Positions 18,472 through 25,929 of a DNA stretch of 64,000 nt are shown here, piece by piece. The position numbers and the translations under genes are program-made. A model generated the notes under the pieces. That model saw only the letters and a program-made list of their open reading frames with translations, was not told the DNA's origin and did not search any database. Source of the DNA: Halobacteriovoraceae bacterium (GTDB lineage Bacteria; Bdellovibrionota; Bacteriovoracia; Bacteriovoracales; Bacteriovoracaceae); assembly GCA_002711995.1 (NCBI GenBank), contig PASN01000008.1, positions 62,001 through 126,000 on the forward strand, given 5' to 3'. The stretch's first letter is position 1. Each line of letters starts with the position of its first letter.

Positions 18472-20064
18472 TTGAAAAGCTTTCTTAAGGTAAAACTGCA
18501 AGATATATTTCAGGTCATAAGGCCACACAGCCTAAAGCTATTAATTACTTTAGGTTTTATGGCCATTCTCTCTCAGTTTACCACCGTCAATCATTATTTG
18601 GAGCAATTTTCAGCACCGCGAGAAATAATCAACACAGTGAGTAATGATTCATCCAGAGCTGTAGGCACCATAATGAACACAAGATGGTATAAGTCCAATG
18701 GATTTTACCCTTATGGAAATGTGTACTTTAGAGTAGCTCACACAATTCACGCATTTTCCAATAAGACTTTTCCAGAAGTTGATATGGATAAAATTGAAAA
18801 GGTGGAGCAATCGCATTACTACGCATTAGTGCTTGCAAGTACTTTGGCGCTTTATGCTTTGGCATTTCTTCTAGCAAGCTTTATTGTAAAAGGTTTAATC
18901 TTTAGACTTGCAATGACTTATACATTTGCCAGCACTTTCTTGCATTCAGAAACCTGGACAGAGTACCTTTTACTGGCACACCCTGATCATACTCTAGCTT
19001 TAGTCACAGCGCTTGCCGCTCTTCTAAGCTTTAAACTGATTCAATATCCAAAAAGCTCACTCTACTTCACAGCATCTGCAATGGCATGGGGAGTGGCGAC
19101 TGCAACCAAGATGAGCACCCTTCTTTTTTATCCTGCAATTCTCTTCTTAGTGATGTTTCCCTATGAGAAGAAAAATTGGAAACGGTTCTTCAATTATGTT
19201 GTCATTATGTTTTTGGCGTACCAGATTATTGGTTTCCCTCAAAACCTTTCTATGCATAGGCACATTGCCTTCATGCTTAAACAGTCTTACCACTCTGTTA
19301 GTCCAGACTGGGGTTCATTTACAGAGTGGCTTGCACTTACTTTGGACCAAATAAAATACCCAGGTCTTTTTGTTATTATTTTTTCCATTTTATTTAAAAA
19401 GAGAGATCAACAATTAAAGATTTGGAAGGTTGCAGTATTCTTTTTGATTCCTTTCTGTGTTTTACTCTCTAGAAAGATCACCTCAGTTCATCACTATTAT
19501 CCGATGCCATTTGTTGCAATGCTATTAGTAGGGTTTATTCCTTTAATTGGTCAAATGGACTTGCAACGTTTCTTCTCCAAAAAAGTTAAGTTTGCTGGTT
19601 TGGCCATAATATTTGTAGTTTCTATGACTAAGCTTAATTCAGGCATGCAGGAGTCCTTAGCAAGCTCTTACTTAATGCATACTAAATGTCGTAAACAGTC
19701 TCTTAAGGCCAAGTCCATCCTTAGAAATTACCAAAAAGAAGGCTTCAGAGTACTAGTTGATCCTTACTTCCCTATCGGAACAAGAGAAGTTGATTACGAT
19801 AGAACTTGGGGCTACAAATTAAAGGATCTAAAAAAGAATTCTCAAATTAGTGTCCTAGGACTTAGAGAGACTTTCTATGAGAGGTTTCTCTCTCCAGCTC
19901 CCATGTCTCAACAACCAGATATTAGAGTTAATTGGGATGAATTTGGTTTGTTTTACAAAACGTTCCACAATCAAAAACAGGTTGAAGCTGTTAGTGCCAC
20001 TTGGAATAGAGTATACACGGACAAGTGTGGACACCACATATTCAAAAAGGAAAGTGCTCAGTGA
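18472..20064 (+). CDS. Polytopic membrane protein, GT-C glycosyltransferase-like
   Basis: About 530 residues. The first membrane segment is LLITLGFMAILSQFTTV, followed by a periplasmic loop with acidic residues (NDSSRAVGTIMNTRWYKSNG), then roughly ten more membrane helices and a soluble C-domain. This is the layout of lipid-phosphosugar-dependent GT-C enzymes (PMT/ArnT type). No specific family is recognised with certainty. I prefer the TTG at 18472 because AGGAG sits five bases upstream; the in-frame ATG at 18421 has no good ribosome site. The stop overlaps the GTG of the next gene (GTGA), a DPM1-like GT2 that could make the polyprenyl-P-sugar donor. Confidence 0.68.
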   Translation: MKSFLKVKLQDIFQVIRPHSLKLLITLGFMAILSQFTTVNHYLEQFSAPREIINTVSNDSSRAVGTIMNTRWYKSNGFYPYGNVYFRVAHTIHAFSNKTFPEVDMDKIEKVEQSHYYALVLASTLALYALAFLLASFIVKGLIFRLAMTYTFASTFLHSETWTEYLLLAHPDHTLALVTALAALLSFKLIQYPKSSLYFTASAMAWGVATATKMSTLLFYPAILFLVMFPYEKKNWKRFFNYVVIMFLAYQIIGFPQNLSMHRHIAFMLKQSYHSVSPDWGSFTEWLALTLDQIKYPGLFVIIFSILFKKRDQQLKIWKVAVFFLIPFCVLLSRKITSVHHYYPMPFVAMLLVGFIPLIGQMDLQRFFSKKVKFAGLAIIFVVSMTKLNSGMQESLASSYLMHTKCRKQSLKAKSILRNYQKEGFRVLVDPYFPIGTREVDYDRTWGYKLKDLKKNSQISVLGLRETFYERFLSPAPMSQQPDIRVNWDEFGLFYKTFHNQKQVEAVSATWNRVYTDKCGHHIFKKESAQ

Positions 20065-20786
20065 GTTGCTATTTAATTATCCCTTGTTTTAATGAAGAAG
20101 ATAGACTTGATGGATCTGCATTCACTTCCTACGCTAAAAAGAACAAGGATGTGAGGTTTATCTTTGCAAACGACGGCTCAAAAGATGATACAGCGAAGGT
20201 GTTGGAAACTCTCTCCTCTTTAGCTCCTAAAACCATGTATGTTTACAACGCCCCTCACAATAAGGGCAAAGCAGCCGTGATTCGAGACGCATTCTTAACA
20301 TTCGACAAGGAAGAACTCTTCAATTCCAATGACTGGATTGGTTATTGGGATGCGGATCTCGCCACCCCACTTTGGGAAGTGGACAACATGTATAAATATT
20401 CGAGGCTCTACGAGGATCAGATTGACTCAATCTGGGGATCAAGACTGCTAAGACTTGGCTCTGATATTAGACGCTCTGCCAAGAGACACTATCTAGGAAG
20501 AATATTTGCAACTGTCGTTGGCGTGGTTCTAAACGTTAAATCCTACGATTCCCAATGTGGGGCCAAGCTATTTAACTACGAATCAGCAAAAATCGCATTC
20601 TCGGCTCCATTCATTAGCAAATGGATCTTTGATGTTGAGATTCTACTAAGACTTCAAGACAAGAGGATTATTGAGTATCCTCTTCGTAAATGGGAAGACG
20701 TGCCAGGAAGCAAAGTGAATATTAGCAAAGATATCTTTAGAGTTCTTAAGGACCTGTTTCAGATCTGGAAACTGCACAATAAGTAA
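20061..20786 (+). CDS. GT2 glycosyltransferase, dolichyl-phosphate-mannose synthase (DPM1)-like
   Basis: GT-A enzyme of 241 residues from the GTG at 20061, which has AAGGA nine bases upstream. Upstream in-frame codons inside the previous gene are not needed. Motifs are YLIIPCFNEEDRL, FANDGSKDDTAKVL, NKGKAAVIRDAFL and the metal site YWDADLATPLWEV. RRSAKRHYLGRIFATVVG and YDSQCGAKLF are typical of polyprenyl-phosphate hexose synthases. It would transfer a sugar from a nucleotide donor to polyprenyl phosphate. The GTGA overlap couples it with the GT-C-like gene, suggesting donor synthesis and periplasmic transfer form one module. Confidence 0.86.
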   Translation: MSCYLIIPCFNEEDRLDGSAFTSYAKKNKDVRFIFANDGSKDDTAKVLETLSSLAPKTMYVYNAPHNKGKAAVIRDAFLTFDKEELFNSNDWIGYWDADLATPLWEVDNMYKYSRLYEDQIDSIWGSRLLRLGSDIRRSAKRHYLGRIFATVVGVVLNVKSYDSQCGAKLFNYESAKIAFSAPFISKWIFDVEILLRLQDKRIIEYPLRKWEDVPGSKVNISKDIFRVLKDLFQIWKLHNK

Positions 20787-20895
20787 TCAAAGAATAGATT
20801 TTTTTTAAACTCCAAGTCGTAGAGGCCGGATACAGTTCGGTTAATTGAGAAGAAGAACACTTTCCTATTTAATCTTTACTTGAATAGGAGAGGCC

Positions 20896-21054
20896 ATGAA
20901 GACATTAAGCACATCCCTTTTTTGGAGTACTTTTTTATTAATCATTCCGGTACTTGGAGTATTTGCTTTTTTATGGTCAGGGTTTGAGGAGATACTGCCT
21001 AAACGAGCCGTTGGGCCTGACAACTCAGAGCTGGAGTACGCCTTTAAGAATTAG
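20896..21054 (+). CDS. Small single-pass membrane protein, 52 residues
   Basis: This short frame starts at ATG 20896 with AGGAG five bases upstream, an excellent ribosome site. It has a short polar N-terminus, one strong hydrophobic stretch (WSTFLLIIPVLGVFAFLWSG, residues 10-29) and a charged tail ending ELEYAFKN. It is probably an inner-membrane peptide with its C-terminus outside or in the periplasm. It resembles the small FixS/CcoS-like or TIGR-type membrane microproteins only in shape; I recognise no family. Its last 30 bases overlap the 3' end of the convergent SGNH-like gene. Confidence 0.6.
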   Translation: MKTLSTSLFWSTFLLIIPVLGVFAFLWSGFEEILPKRAVGPDNSELEYAFKN

Positions 21055-22041
21055 TTCTGACTTGAGGCTAATATTTCTTCCAATATGAAGGGATTTATTC
21101 GCTTCAAAAATCTCACTTAAGATTAACTTCCCAAGCTTGGGCGCAAGATGGGAGCTGTCCATGAAGTATTCGCTTGTGGAGTACGGTTTGAGTCCTTCGT
21201 TAGTAAAGTCGTAAACTTCGGAGAAGGTATTTGCTAGGATGTTTTTAAACTGGTTTAGCTCTTTCTCTAGCCCCTGACTCTTTATGCTCTGGACGTGCTC
21301 GTAAGTGTGAGGGGCGGTTATTGCAATGAGCCTTATATTGTTTTGCTTTGCCAGTTCTTGAAGCTCTTTGAGCTGGTTGACTCTTTTTTGATCAAACTCG
21401 TACTTGCCGTATTCGTGCTGAGATAGCTTAACCTTGCCAGTGTTTAGCTTTTCTTTTGGGTAGTCTCCATGCTCAAGATAGATATGTCTTGGTTCTGAGA
21501 ACAGGTTTACTCCTATAACTCTAATGCTGTCTCTAAGCGCATCCATTGTTAGGTATGTATTGGAAATTGCTTTAGAGTCGAAGTAGTTGTTTTGAGATTT
21601 TTTTAAATACTTCCTTAGCGGTGAATTATAGAGCCTTGGATCTGTTTCAAAGTTTTTATTGAGCGTGTAGAAGTCAAACTGCACAATAATTAGCTTAGGG
21701 CTTTGTTTTTCAATAATGTGCCTTGTGATTGCCAGATAATCTTCTGTGGTGCTGTGTTGCACAGAGTAATTGAAGCTCTTAAGTCCTGTGATCTCATTCA
21801 TGTCACTTGTTTTGTATCTATGGGCGGCACTTGAGCCTAGAAGAAATGCTTCGTACTTGTTGGTTGTGTTATCAAGCATTCTAAACTTCACTTCTCTACC
21901 AAACATTACTGCTTTGGTTTTAAAGCCAAAAACATTAATCCCATACTTCTCATAAGGATCAACACTAATGATCAGTCCCATGCAAAGAGTGAATATAGTT
22001 ATTGTGGAGATTGTGAATGTCTTTAGAAATTTATTAGGCAT
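21025..22041 (-). CDS. Membrane-anchored SGNH/DltD-like hydrolase-fold protein
   Basis: A 338-residue protein with an N-terminal signal anchor (FTISTITIFTLCMGLIISV), followed by a periplasmic domain. It shows the SGNH block I (AFLLGSSAAHRYKT, nucleophile Ser), a central LIIVQFDFYTLN strand, and block V (MDSSHLAPKLGKLIL, Asp-x2-His). Proteins of this kind partner MBOAT acyltransferases (DltD, AlgX/AlgJ, PatB types) in moving acyl or aminoacyl groups onto envelope polymers. An MBOAT gene lies 6.5 kb away at 28502-29953, with toxin-antitoxin genes in between. The partnership is inferred; the fold call rests on the two blocks and the membrane anchor. Confidence 0.7.
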   Translation of the reverse strand: MPNKFLKTFTISTITIFTLCMGLIISVDPYEKYGINVFGFKTKAVMFGREVKFRMLDNTTNKYEAFLLGSSAAHRYKTSDMNEITGLKSFNYSVQHSTTEDYLAITRHIIEKQSPKLIIVQFDFYTLNKNFETDPRLYNSPLRKYLKKSQNNYFDSKAISNTYLTMDALRDSIRVIGVNLFSEPRHIYLEHGDYPKEKLNTGKVKLSQHEYGKYEFDQKRVNQLKELQELAKQNNIRLIAITAPHTYEHVQSIKSQGLEKELNQFKNILANTFSEVYDFTNEGLKPYSTSEYFMDSSHLAPKLGKLILSEIFEANKSLHIGRNISLKSELILKGVLQL

Positions 22042-22187
22042 GGATGGATACTACAAAAAATGAAGGGAAAACTCCAAAACTTTTAGCTCCTATTCTCAAT
22101 AGGCTCCACACAACGGTTTAACAAATTCAACAAGTTACACAGTTCAGTAAAGTTGTTATTGATTTATTCATGAGGTAAAATTAAAAA

Positions 22188-22706
22188 ATGGACCTTCGTA
22201 AAACACTCAAATTTGTTCACAACCTATTGTCTTCTAATGACGTGGACCACGCATTAATTGGTGGTTTAGGCCTTGCATGTTATGGATCCACAAGGGCAAC
22301 TGTCGACTTGGATCTTCTTATCTATGAAGAAGATAAAGAGAAAACAAGTGAGCTGTTAGTTAAAAACGGGTTTGCTCTTCAGAACCAATCTGAGGAGGTG
22401 CTCCAGTTCGGAGGGTTGGGATATGTTGATTTGCTCATCGCCCGAAGACCTATTTCAAGAGACATATTAAAACTGTCCAATTCAGGCGGCCCAAATGGAA
22501 TAAACTTTGTTAGGGCCGAAGACCTTATTGGACTTAAAATTCAAGCTTATAAGAATGATCCTAAGAGAGAGTTTCAGGACAAGGCAGATATTCAATATTT
22601 AATTGAGTCTCAAGCTGATCTTGATTGGGACCTTATAAAAAGTTATGCAAACTTATTCGAGGAGTGGGAGATTATTGATGAAATCAGACAAAAACTTAAA
22701 TCTTGA
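22188..22706 (+). CDS. Nucleotidyltransferase-fold protein (DUF6036/AbiEii-like)
   Basis: A 172-residue minimal nucleotidyltransferase. It has GGLGLACYGSTRATVDLDLL, matching the GG...G(S)xR.T.D.D metal and nucleotide motif. A later acidic strand (GLGYVDLLIARRP) and a conserved RAEDLIGLKIQAYKNDPKRE helix follow. Proteins with this layout are found in AbiE-type and MNT-type toxin-antitoxin or defence modules, where they transfer NMP to RNA or protein targets. A 40-residue frame starts inside its 3' end with a strong ribosome site and may be its partner. Neighbouring higBA fits an addiction cluster. The biological target is unknown. Confidence 0.75.
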   Translation: MDLRKTLKFVHNLLSSNDVDHALIGGLGLACYGSTRATVDLDLLIYEEDKEKTSELLVKNGFALQNQSEEVLQFGGLGYVDLLIARRPISRDILKLSNSGGPNGINFVRAEDLIGLKIQAYKNDPKREFQDKADIQYLIESQADLDWDLIKSYANLFEEWEIIDEIRQKLKS

Positions 22707-22800
22707 TTCCTACTTTAATTTTTTGGCAGAATACTTTGCCACCTTTGACTTTTCCAAGCTTAAAAGAAAAAAGGTCACTGGAAAGAACTTTAAACTTTAA
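22678..22800 (+). CDS. Small basic protein, 40 residues, overlapping the nucleotidyltransferase gene
   Basis: This frame runs from ATG 22678 to TAA 22800, with GGGAG seven bases upstream. It overlaps the preceding gene by 29 bases in another frame. The product is aromatic in the middle (SYFNFLAEYFATFDF) and basic at the end (KLKRKKVTGKNFKL). The ribosome site and overlap point to translational coupling with the nucleotidyltransferase, so it could be a small antitoxin or accessory peptide. I recognise no family. A chance frame remains possible given the short length. Confidence 0.45.
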   Translation: MKSDKNLNLDSYFNFLAEYFATFDFSKLKRKKVTGKNFKL

Positions 22801-22826
22801 TACCTACCTAACACTAATGAAGGCTC

Positions 22827-23114
22827 CTAAGCAGAAATAGGACGTGGCAGTTCAATATCTGAATTCTTTAGCTCCCAAAGGTCATTCGCTATTTGTAAGT
22901 TCATCCAGAACTCTGGAGTTGTGCCAAGGGCAGACGCTATTTTCAAGGCCATAATAGGACTAATTGATGTTTTATTGTTAACAAGTCGATTAATGGCCTT
23001 TACTTCAAGACCTAAATGCTCAGCAAACTCTCTTTGAGTTAATCCTAATGGCAGCAAGAATTCCTCTTTTAACATTTCTCCGACAGAGGTCGGTCTTCTA
23101 TCTCTAGTTTTCAT
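22827..23114 (-). CDS. higA: HigA-family antitoxin, XRE/VapI type
   Basis: A 95-residue DNA-binding antitoxin. It has the HigA signature order: TSVGEMLKEEFLLPLGLTQ, the helix-turn-helix REFAEHLGLEVKAINRLVN, and TTPEFWMNLQIANDLWEL at the end of the domain. It should neutralise the HigB RNase encoded 2 bases upstream and bind the operon promoter as a dimer. The gene order, toxin first and antitoxin second, is the reversed order characteristic of higBA. Confidence 0.93.
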   Translation of the reverse strand: MKTRDRRPTSVGEMLKEEFLLPLGLTQREFAEHLGLEVKAINRLVNNKTSISPIMALKIASALGTTPEFWMNLQIANDLWELKNSDIELPRPISA

Positions 23115-23116
23115 AA

Positions 23117-23416
23117 TTAACCTCGATGGTAATCAGTTATTTCCACTTTCTCTAGCTGATTTCTTTTATTGACCTGAAAAATGATTCTCCACTGATCATT
23201 AATTCTAATCGATGCAAATCCTCTCAAGTCCCCTTTTAGCCATTCAAACCTGTTTCTAGGAGGGACTTTAAAGTCTTCAATAGTCACACCGTGAATAAGA
23301 ATATCAAGCTTTCTTCTAGCAACCCTCTCAATGTTGGCCCATTTGCAGCCTTTACTTATCTTTCCCTTTAGGTCAAAGCACTCTGTTTCTTTATTCCCGT
23401 AGCTTATTATTTCCAC
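23117..23416 (-). CDS. higB: HigB-family RelE-like mRNA interferase toxin
   Basis: A 99-residue RelE-fold toxin that cleaves mRNA on the ribosome. Characteristic segments are CKWANIERVARRKLDIL, VPPRNRFEWLKGDLRGFASI and RINDQWRIIFQV, with the conserved Arg residues used in catalysis. The gene starts at GTG 23416 with AGGGA five bases upstream. It heads the operon with higA, and a strong promoter with an internal operator-like palindrome lies 25-53 bases upstream (23441-23469). Confidence 0.92.
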   Translation of the reverse strand: MEIISYGNKETECFDLKGKISKGCKWANIERVARRKLDILIHGVTIEDFKVPPRNRFEWLKGDLRGFASIRINDQWRIIFQVNKRNQLEKVEITDYHRG

Positions 23417-23440
23417 AAGCTTCCCTTTTCACCTAAAGCC

Positions 23441-23469
23441 AATATACCGCAAAAAGGTATCCCAGTCAA
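23441..23469 (-). promoter_or_regulatory. higBA promoter with overlapping HigA operator-like palindrome
   Basis: On the minus strand, TTGACT (plus-strand 23464-23469) and TATATT (23441-23446) are separated by exactly 17 bases, a near-consensus sigma-70 promoter. An inverted repeat ATACC-N7-GGTAT (23444-23460) covers the spacer and touches the -10 element. A second, looser repeat GTAT-N7-ATAC follows at 23472-23486. This placement is what autoregulation by the HigA antitoxin would need. Seen directly; regulation is inferred. Confidence 0.65.
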
Positions 23470-23532
23470 AGGTATGCAAGTTATACAAAAATCAATAATT
23501 TAAGTTATTGAGGTTTCATTAGTCCGAATAGA

Positions 23533-23935
23533 TTAAAAGCGTGAAGAACTAAAATTATACTTTGTTACTTTGCTCTTTTTGTTGAAGTAAATAGTTAGAG
23601 TTGTGGTCTGTGTGCTTGTGCTTGATGAATAATTGGCAGTGGATACATCAAGGCCTGTAAGTGTCGTTCCCATCACACCAAGCATAGTGGTTCCAATCCC
23701 TCCGTATCCAGCGTCATGCTCTGATGAGCCTTTTGCGTACACCCACTGCTCATCGCCATCAGATGATGAGTTTACCATTTCTGGATGACCTAAAAGTTCA
23801 ATAACTTGTGCTTTGGTTGTGAGGTTATTTTTTAATACTTCGCTCAACAAATGCCTTATTGAGTTTTGAGTTTGATTTGTTTTGAGAGGCACAGCCAGTA
23901 AGTAATAGAATAGATGCGATAATTAATGTTTTCAT
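23533..23935 (-). pseudogene. Lipoprotein with SmpA/BamE-like domain, frame-broken after the signal peptide
   Basis: A good start (ATG 23935, AAGGA four bases upstream) opens a lipoprotein signal peptide, MKTLIIASILLLTGCASQ. That frame stops at 23825 after 36 codons. The rest of the protein lies in the +1 frame and continues to 23533: LTTKAQVIELLGHPEMV, DEQWVYAKG, then a Ser/Thr-rich strand region. The LxxLGxP turn and the following WVY resemble SmpA/BamE-like small lipoproteins. Neither frame alone gives a sensible protein, so a one-base indel in the N-terminal third is likely. A similar frame disconnect in the repeated leader at 25705-25824 hints that the break may be old or that the repeat was copied after it. 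Confidence 0.62.
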
Positions 23936-23971
23936 ATGATCCTTCTGTTTAAGTTGAGAAGGACAAACTAC
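23884..23971. repeat. Leader repeat copy A
   Basis: About 88 bases covering the 5' untranslated region, ribosome site and lipoprotein signal codons on the minus strand. It is similar, at roughly four of five bases by eye, to 25773-25860. Shared blocks include CTTCTCAACTTAAACAG, AAGACATTAATTAT/AAAACATTAATTAT and TCTATTCTA..ACTGGCTG. Same orientation as copy B. Confidence 0.8.
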
Positions 23972-24122
23972 AGCAAATGAGGGCCTTTTCCAGACTGTAT
24001 GGGATCTAGTTTTTTCAAAATTGAAAATGAGCTAGGGCCATGTAAAAGTTTCAGTGTTTGTTGTTAGGTTGTTACATACGGAGTAGCCTCCAGAGGAAAA
24101 ACTAACCGACGAAGTATTCCAT

Positions 24123-24617
24123 ATGAAATTTCTATTTTTTATTTCTGCATTTGTTTTATCCTCTGCGGCAGTTGCTAATGACGTTATTGCCGAATTTAAA
24201 CCAGTAAGCCCAGCAAGCTGCAAGCAAAGAGGCGTAGAGTTCCTTAACATTACTTCCAACATTATTACGATCGAAGAAGGGAATCTAGTTGAGATTAACT
24301 TCAGCTCTGTTTATGGAAAATGTAACTTCAACAATAAGCTTGAGCTAATGAAGTTCTCTCCATTCGCAGGGGTTGGAGTTATGAAGACTGGCATCTCTTT
24401 GCCAGGAGAATACGAGCCAATCGCGAGTGTTGGAATTGTGAACGAAAAGCTTGCTAGAGTGAAGGTTGAAATTGATAAAGACATCATCTTTGCCAACACA
24501 AACTTTGCCACAATGAAAATGAAAGTTGTGCCAGTTAGAGGATTAAACTTTTACTGGTGGATCAATCTAACTTACGATCCTGTAAAAGACATAACGACTG
24601 TTAAATTTGTTAAATAG
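24123..24617 (+). CDS. Secreted protein of unknown function, 164 residues
   Basis: It begins with a classical Sec signal peptide (MKFLFFISAFVLSSAAVAND), probably cleaved after AVA. The mature part of about 145 residues is predicted to be all-beta, with two conserved-looking cysteines (PASCKQRG and YGKCNFNN) that could form a disulfide. It ends with a strand-rich segment (FYWWINLTYDP). I recognise no family. It converges with the formylglycine-enzyme-like lipoprotein gene, and a strong hairpin lies between the two stops. A periplasmic or secreted location is inferred from the signal peptide only. Confidence 0.72.
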   Translation: MKFLFFISAFVLSSAAVANDVIAEFKPVSPASCKQRGVEFLNITSNIITIEEGNLVEINFSSVYGKCNFNNKLELMKFSPFAGVGVMKTGISLPGEYEPIASVGIVNEKLARVKVEIDKDIIFANTNFATMKMKVVPVRGLNFYWWINLTYDPVKDITTVKFVK

Positions 24618-24623
24618 CTTCCG

Positions 24624-24645
24624 ATCGCCCCTTTCTAGGGGCGAT
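24624..24645. terminator. Convergent-gene hairpin, likely bidirectional terminator
   Basis: A perfect 8-base inverted repeat, ATCGCCCC and GGGGCGAT, around a 6-base loop, placed 7 bases after the plus-strand stop at 24617. It overlaps the stop codon of the minus-strand gene ending at 24635. Neither side has a long T-run, so it may work as a weak or protein-assisted terminator or a 3' end stabiliser. Confidence 0.5.
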
Positions 24646-25522
24646 ATACACACCTAAAGCCAAAGTGATTTGAAGTTGTTGAACTACTCACTACGAGAAG
24701 AAGAGTATACACACCTGCTTCGGCGTTCTTGTCACTTGTCCCCCCTCTAAGGGTAGCTCCACCGCCACCGCCTAGCCATTGTCCAAAACTATTGGCCGTG
24801 CCGTAACTGTCGTTAACTGGTTTATAATCATCCAATGAAAGTGATGCACTTGGATTGACTGAAAGCTCCTTCCAGGAAGCCCCTTCATCTTGAGGCCCTA
24901 AAGTAAACCCGACATCATCAGCATCCCAATCCACCCACTCGTAAGAGTTTCCAGAAAAGTCCCAAATAACTGAACCATTTGAAAGTGTGTGTGTTCTCTT
25001 TTGTTCCCAGCCACTTCCCGCCAGCTCAGAAGAATTATTACCTGTTCCAGAATAAGGATCTAGAGGATTAGTGACCTCAATTGGATCAGCTGGACTAGCA
25101 TCACTATGTCCTCTTGGTATATGGCCTGAGCCTACCACCCCACCGGACCAATTGGATGCAGTGACCTCAATATCTCTAGCAATAGTCATCCATTCGGGAT
25201 TTGATATAAGAGAAAAGGTGCCGTCAAAACCAGACTCACTCATTGACTCGCATGCCGCCTGAGCATCAGTTGCATTGATATTGCCCCAAGGAATACCAGA
25301 GGCAACAGAAGCTGGGGTGCCAGAATTATTTTTAGCTTCAAACTGCATGACACAAAAATCATTGGTGCCAAGAGTTCCATTGCCTTCCACTTCCACGAAG
25401 CCGCTGGGACAGTCGTTGCCTGCTACTTCAGCTTGAGATGAGCTACTTTCTTTTTTTAAACATGAAGAACTTAGGCCAAAAACGCATAACAAAAATAGGC
25501 CTGATAATTTTGAACTTCTCAC
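24635..25522 (-). CDS. Lipoprotein with formylglycine-generating-enzyme/SUMF1-like fold
   Basis: A 295-residue lipoprotein. The signal peptide MRSSKLSGLFLLCVFGLSSS is followed by the lipobox Cys and a Ser-rich linker. The globular part follows the FGE-sulfatase layout: GTNDFCVMQFEAK, SLISNPEWMTIARDIE, SGNSYEWVDWD (compare GNVWEW), a Gly-rich RGG segment and NHFGFRCVYRP at the end. Catalytic cysteines of true FGE are not evident, so a binding or structural role at the cell surface is more likely than sulfatase activation. It is sometimes seen in many copies in related predatory bacteria (general recollection). Confidence 0.75.
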   Translation of the reverse strand: MRSSKLSGLFLLCVFGLSSSCLKKESSSSQAEVAGNDCPSGFVEVEGNGTLGTNDFCVMQFEAKNNSGTPASVASGIPWGNINATDAQAACESMSESGFDGTFSLISNPEWMTIARDIEVTASNWSGGVVGSGHIPRGHSDASPADPIEVTNPLDPYSGTGNNSSELAGSGWEQKRTHTLSNGSVIWDFSGNSYEWVDWDADDVGFTLGPQDEGASWKELSVNPSASLSLDDYKPVNDSYGTANSFGQWLGGGGGATLRGGTSDKNAEAGVYTLLLVVSSSTTSNHFGFRCVYRP

Positions 25523-25704
25523 TCTGACTCCTAGATTGTTTTCTAAAAAAAGTATACGCCTATCAATCGGAGGTCAGAGCCCAAACATTAAGTTTTCCTT
25601 AAACTCCAAATAATCTTAAGGGGTTAGAGACAGAAAATATAGAGTTTCCTAAGCGGCGATCAAAGTTCAGCTCACTCTCTAATTGCCAACAATATGTGGT
25701 GGGT

Positions 25705-25824
25705 TTAGTTAATGGATTTCTTCTCAAATATTTTTTCACTAGGATTATAATGATTTGGAGTTGATTTGCCCTGAGAAGCGCAGCCAGTAAGGAGTAGAAT
25801 AGATGCAATAATTAATGTCTTCAT
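25705..25824 (-). CDS. Small lipoprotein, 39 residues, or remnant of a duplicated gene
   Basis: ATG 25824 follows AAGG with a five-base gap and opens a near-copy of the signal peptide at 23935: MKTLIIASILLLTGCASQ. A short hydrophilic tail, NHYNPSEKIFEKKSIN, precedes a TAA at 25705. As it stands it encodes a complete tiny lipoprotein. The +1 frame continues with RRNPLTK, echoing the N-terminus of the domain in the other copy, then becomes unlike it. It is therefore either a genuine micro-lipoprotein or a decayed duplicate. Confidence 0.5.
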   Translation of the reverse strand: MKTLIIASILLLTGCASQGKSTPNHYNPSEKIFEKKSIN

Positions 25825-25860
25825 AAGAACCTTCCTGTTTAAGTTGAGAAGGCAAATTAC
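25773..25860. repeat. Leader repeat copy B
   Basis: Same-orientation partner of the repeat at 23884-23971, about 1.9 kb away. It covers the ribosome site and the first 18 codons of the small lipoprotein. Similarity extends into the 5' untranslated region, so regulatory signals were duplicated together with the signal peptide. Confidence 0.8.
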
Positions 25861-25929
25861 AAACATCTTAAGTGAATTGCACTAATCTTGGGAGGGTACC
25901 CAAAACGTTTTTCAAAACTAAAACATGGG

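Noticed and set aside
22089-22103. CCTATT-CTC-AATAGG hairpin between the SGNH-like and nucleotidyltransferase genes
   Set aside because: Short AT-rich stem with no T-run and located upstream of both divergent starts; no function can be supported.
23825-23935. Programmed +1 frameshift joining the lipoprotein signal to the downstream domain
   Set aside because: An AAA-TAA context sits at the junction, but there is no upstream Shine-Dalgarno-like stimulator or known gene precedent, so an indel or old break is simpler.
25599-25808. 69-codon frame over the second lipoprotein leader
   Set aside because: It reads the signal-peptide codons out of frame and has no ribosome site; the 39-residue lipoprotein frame is better supported.
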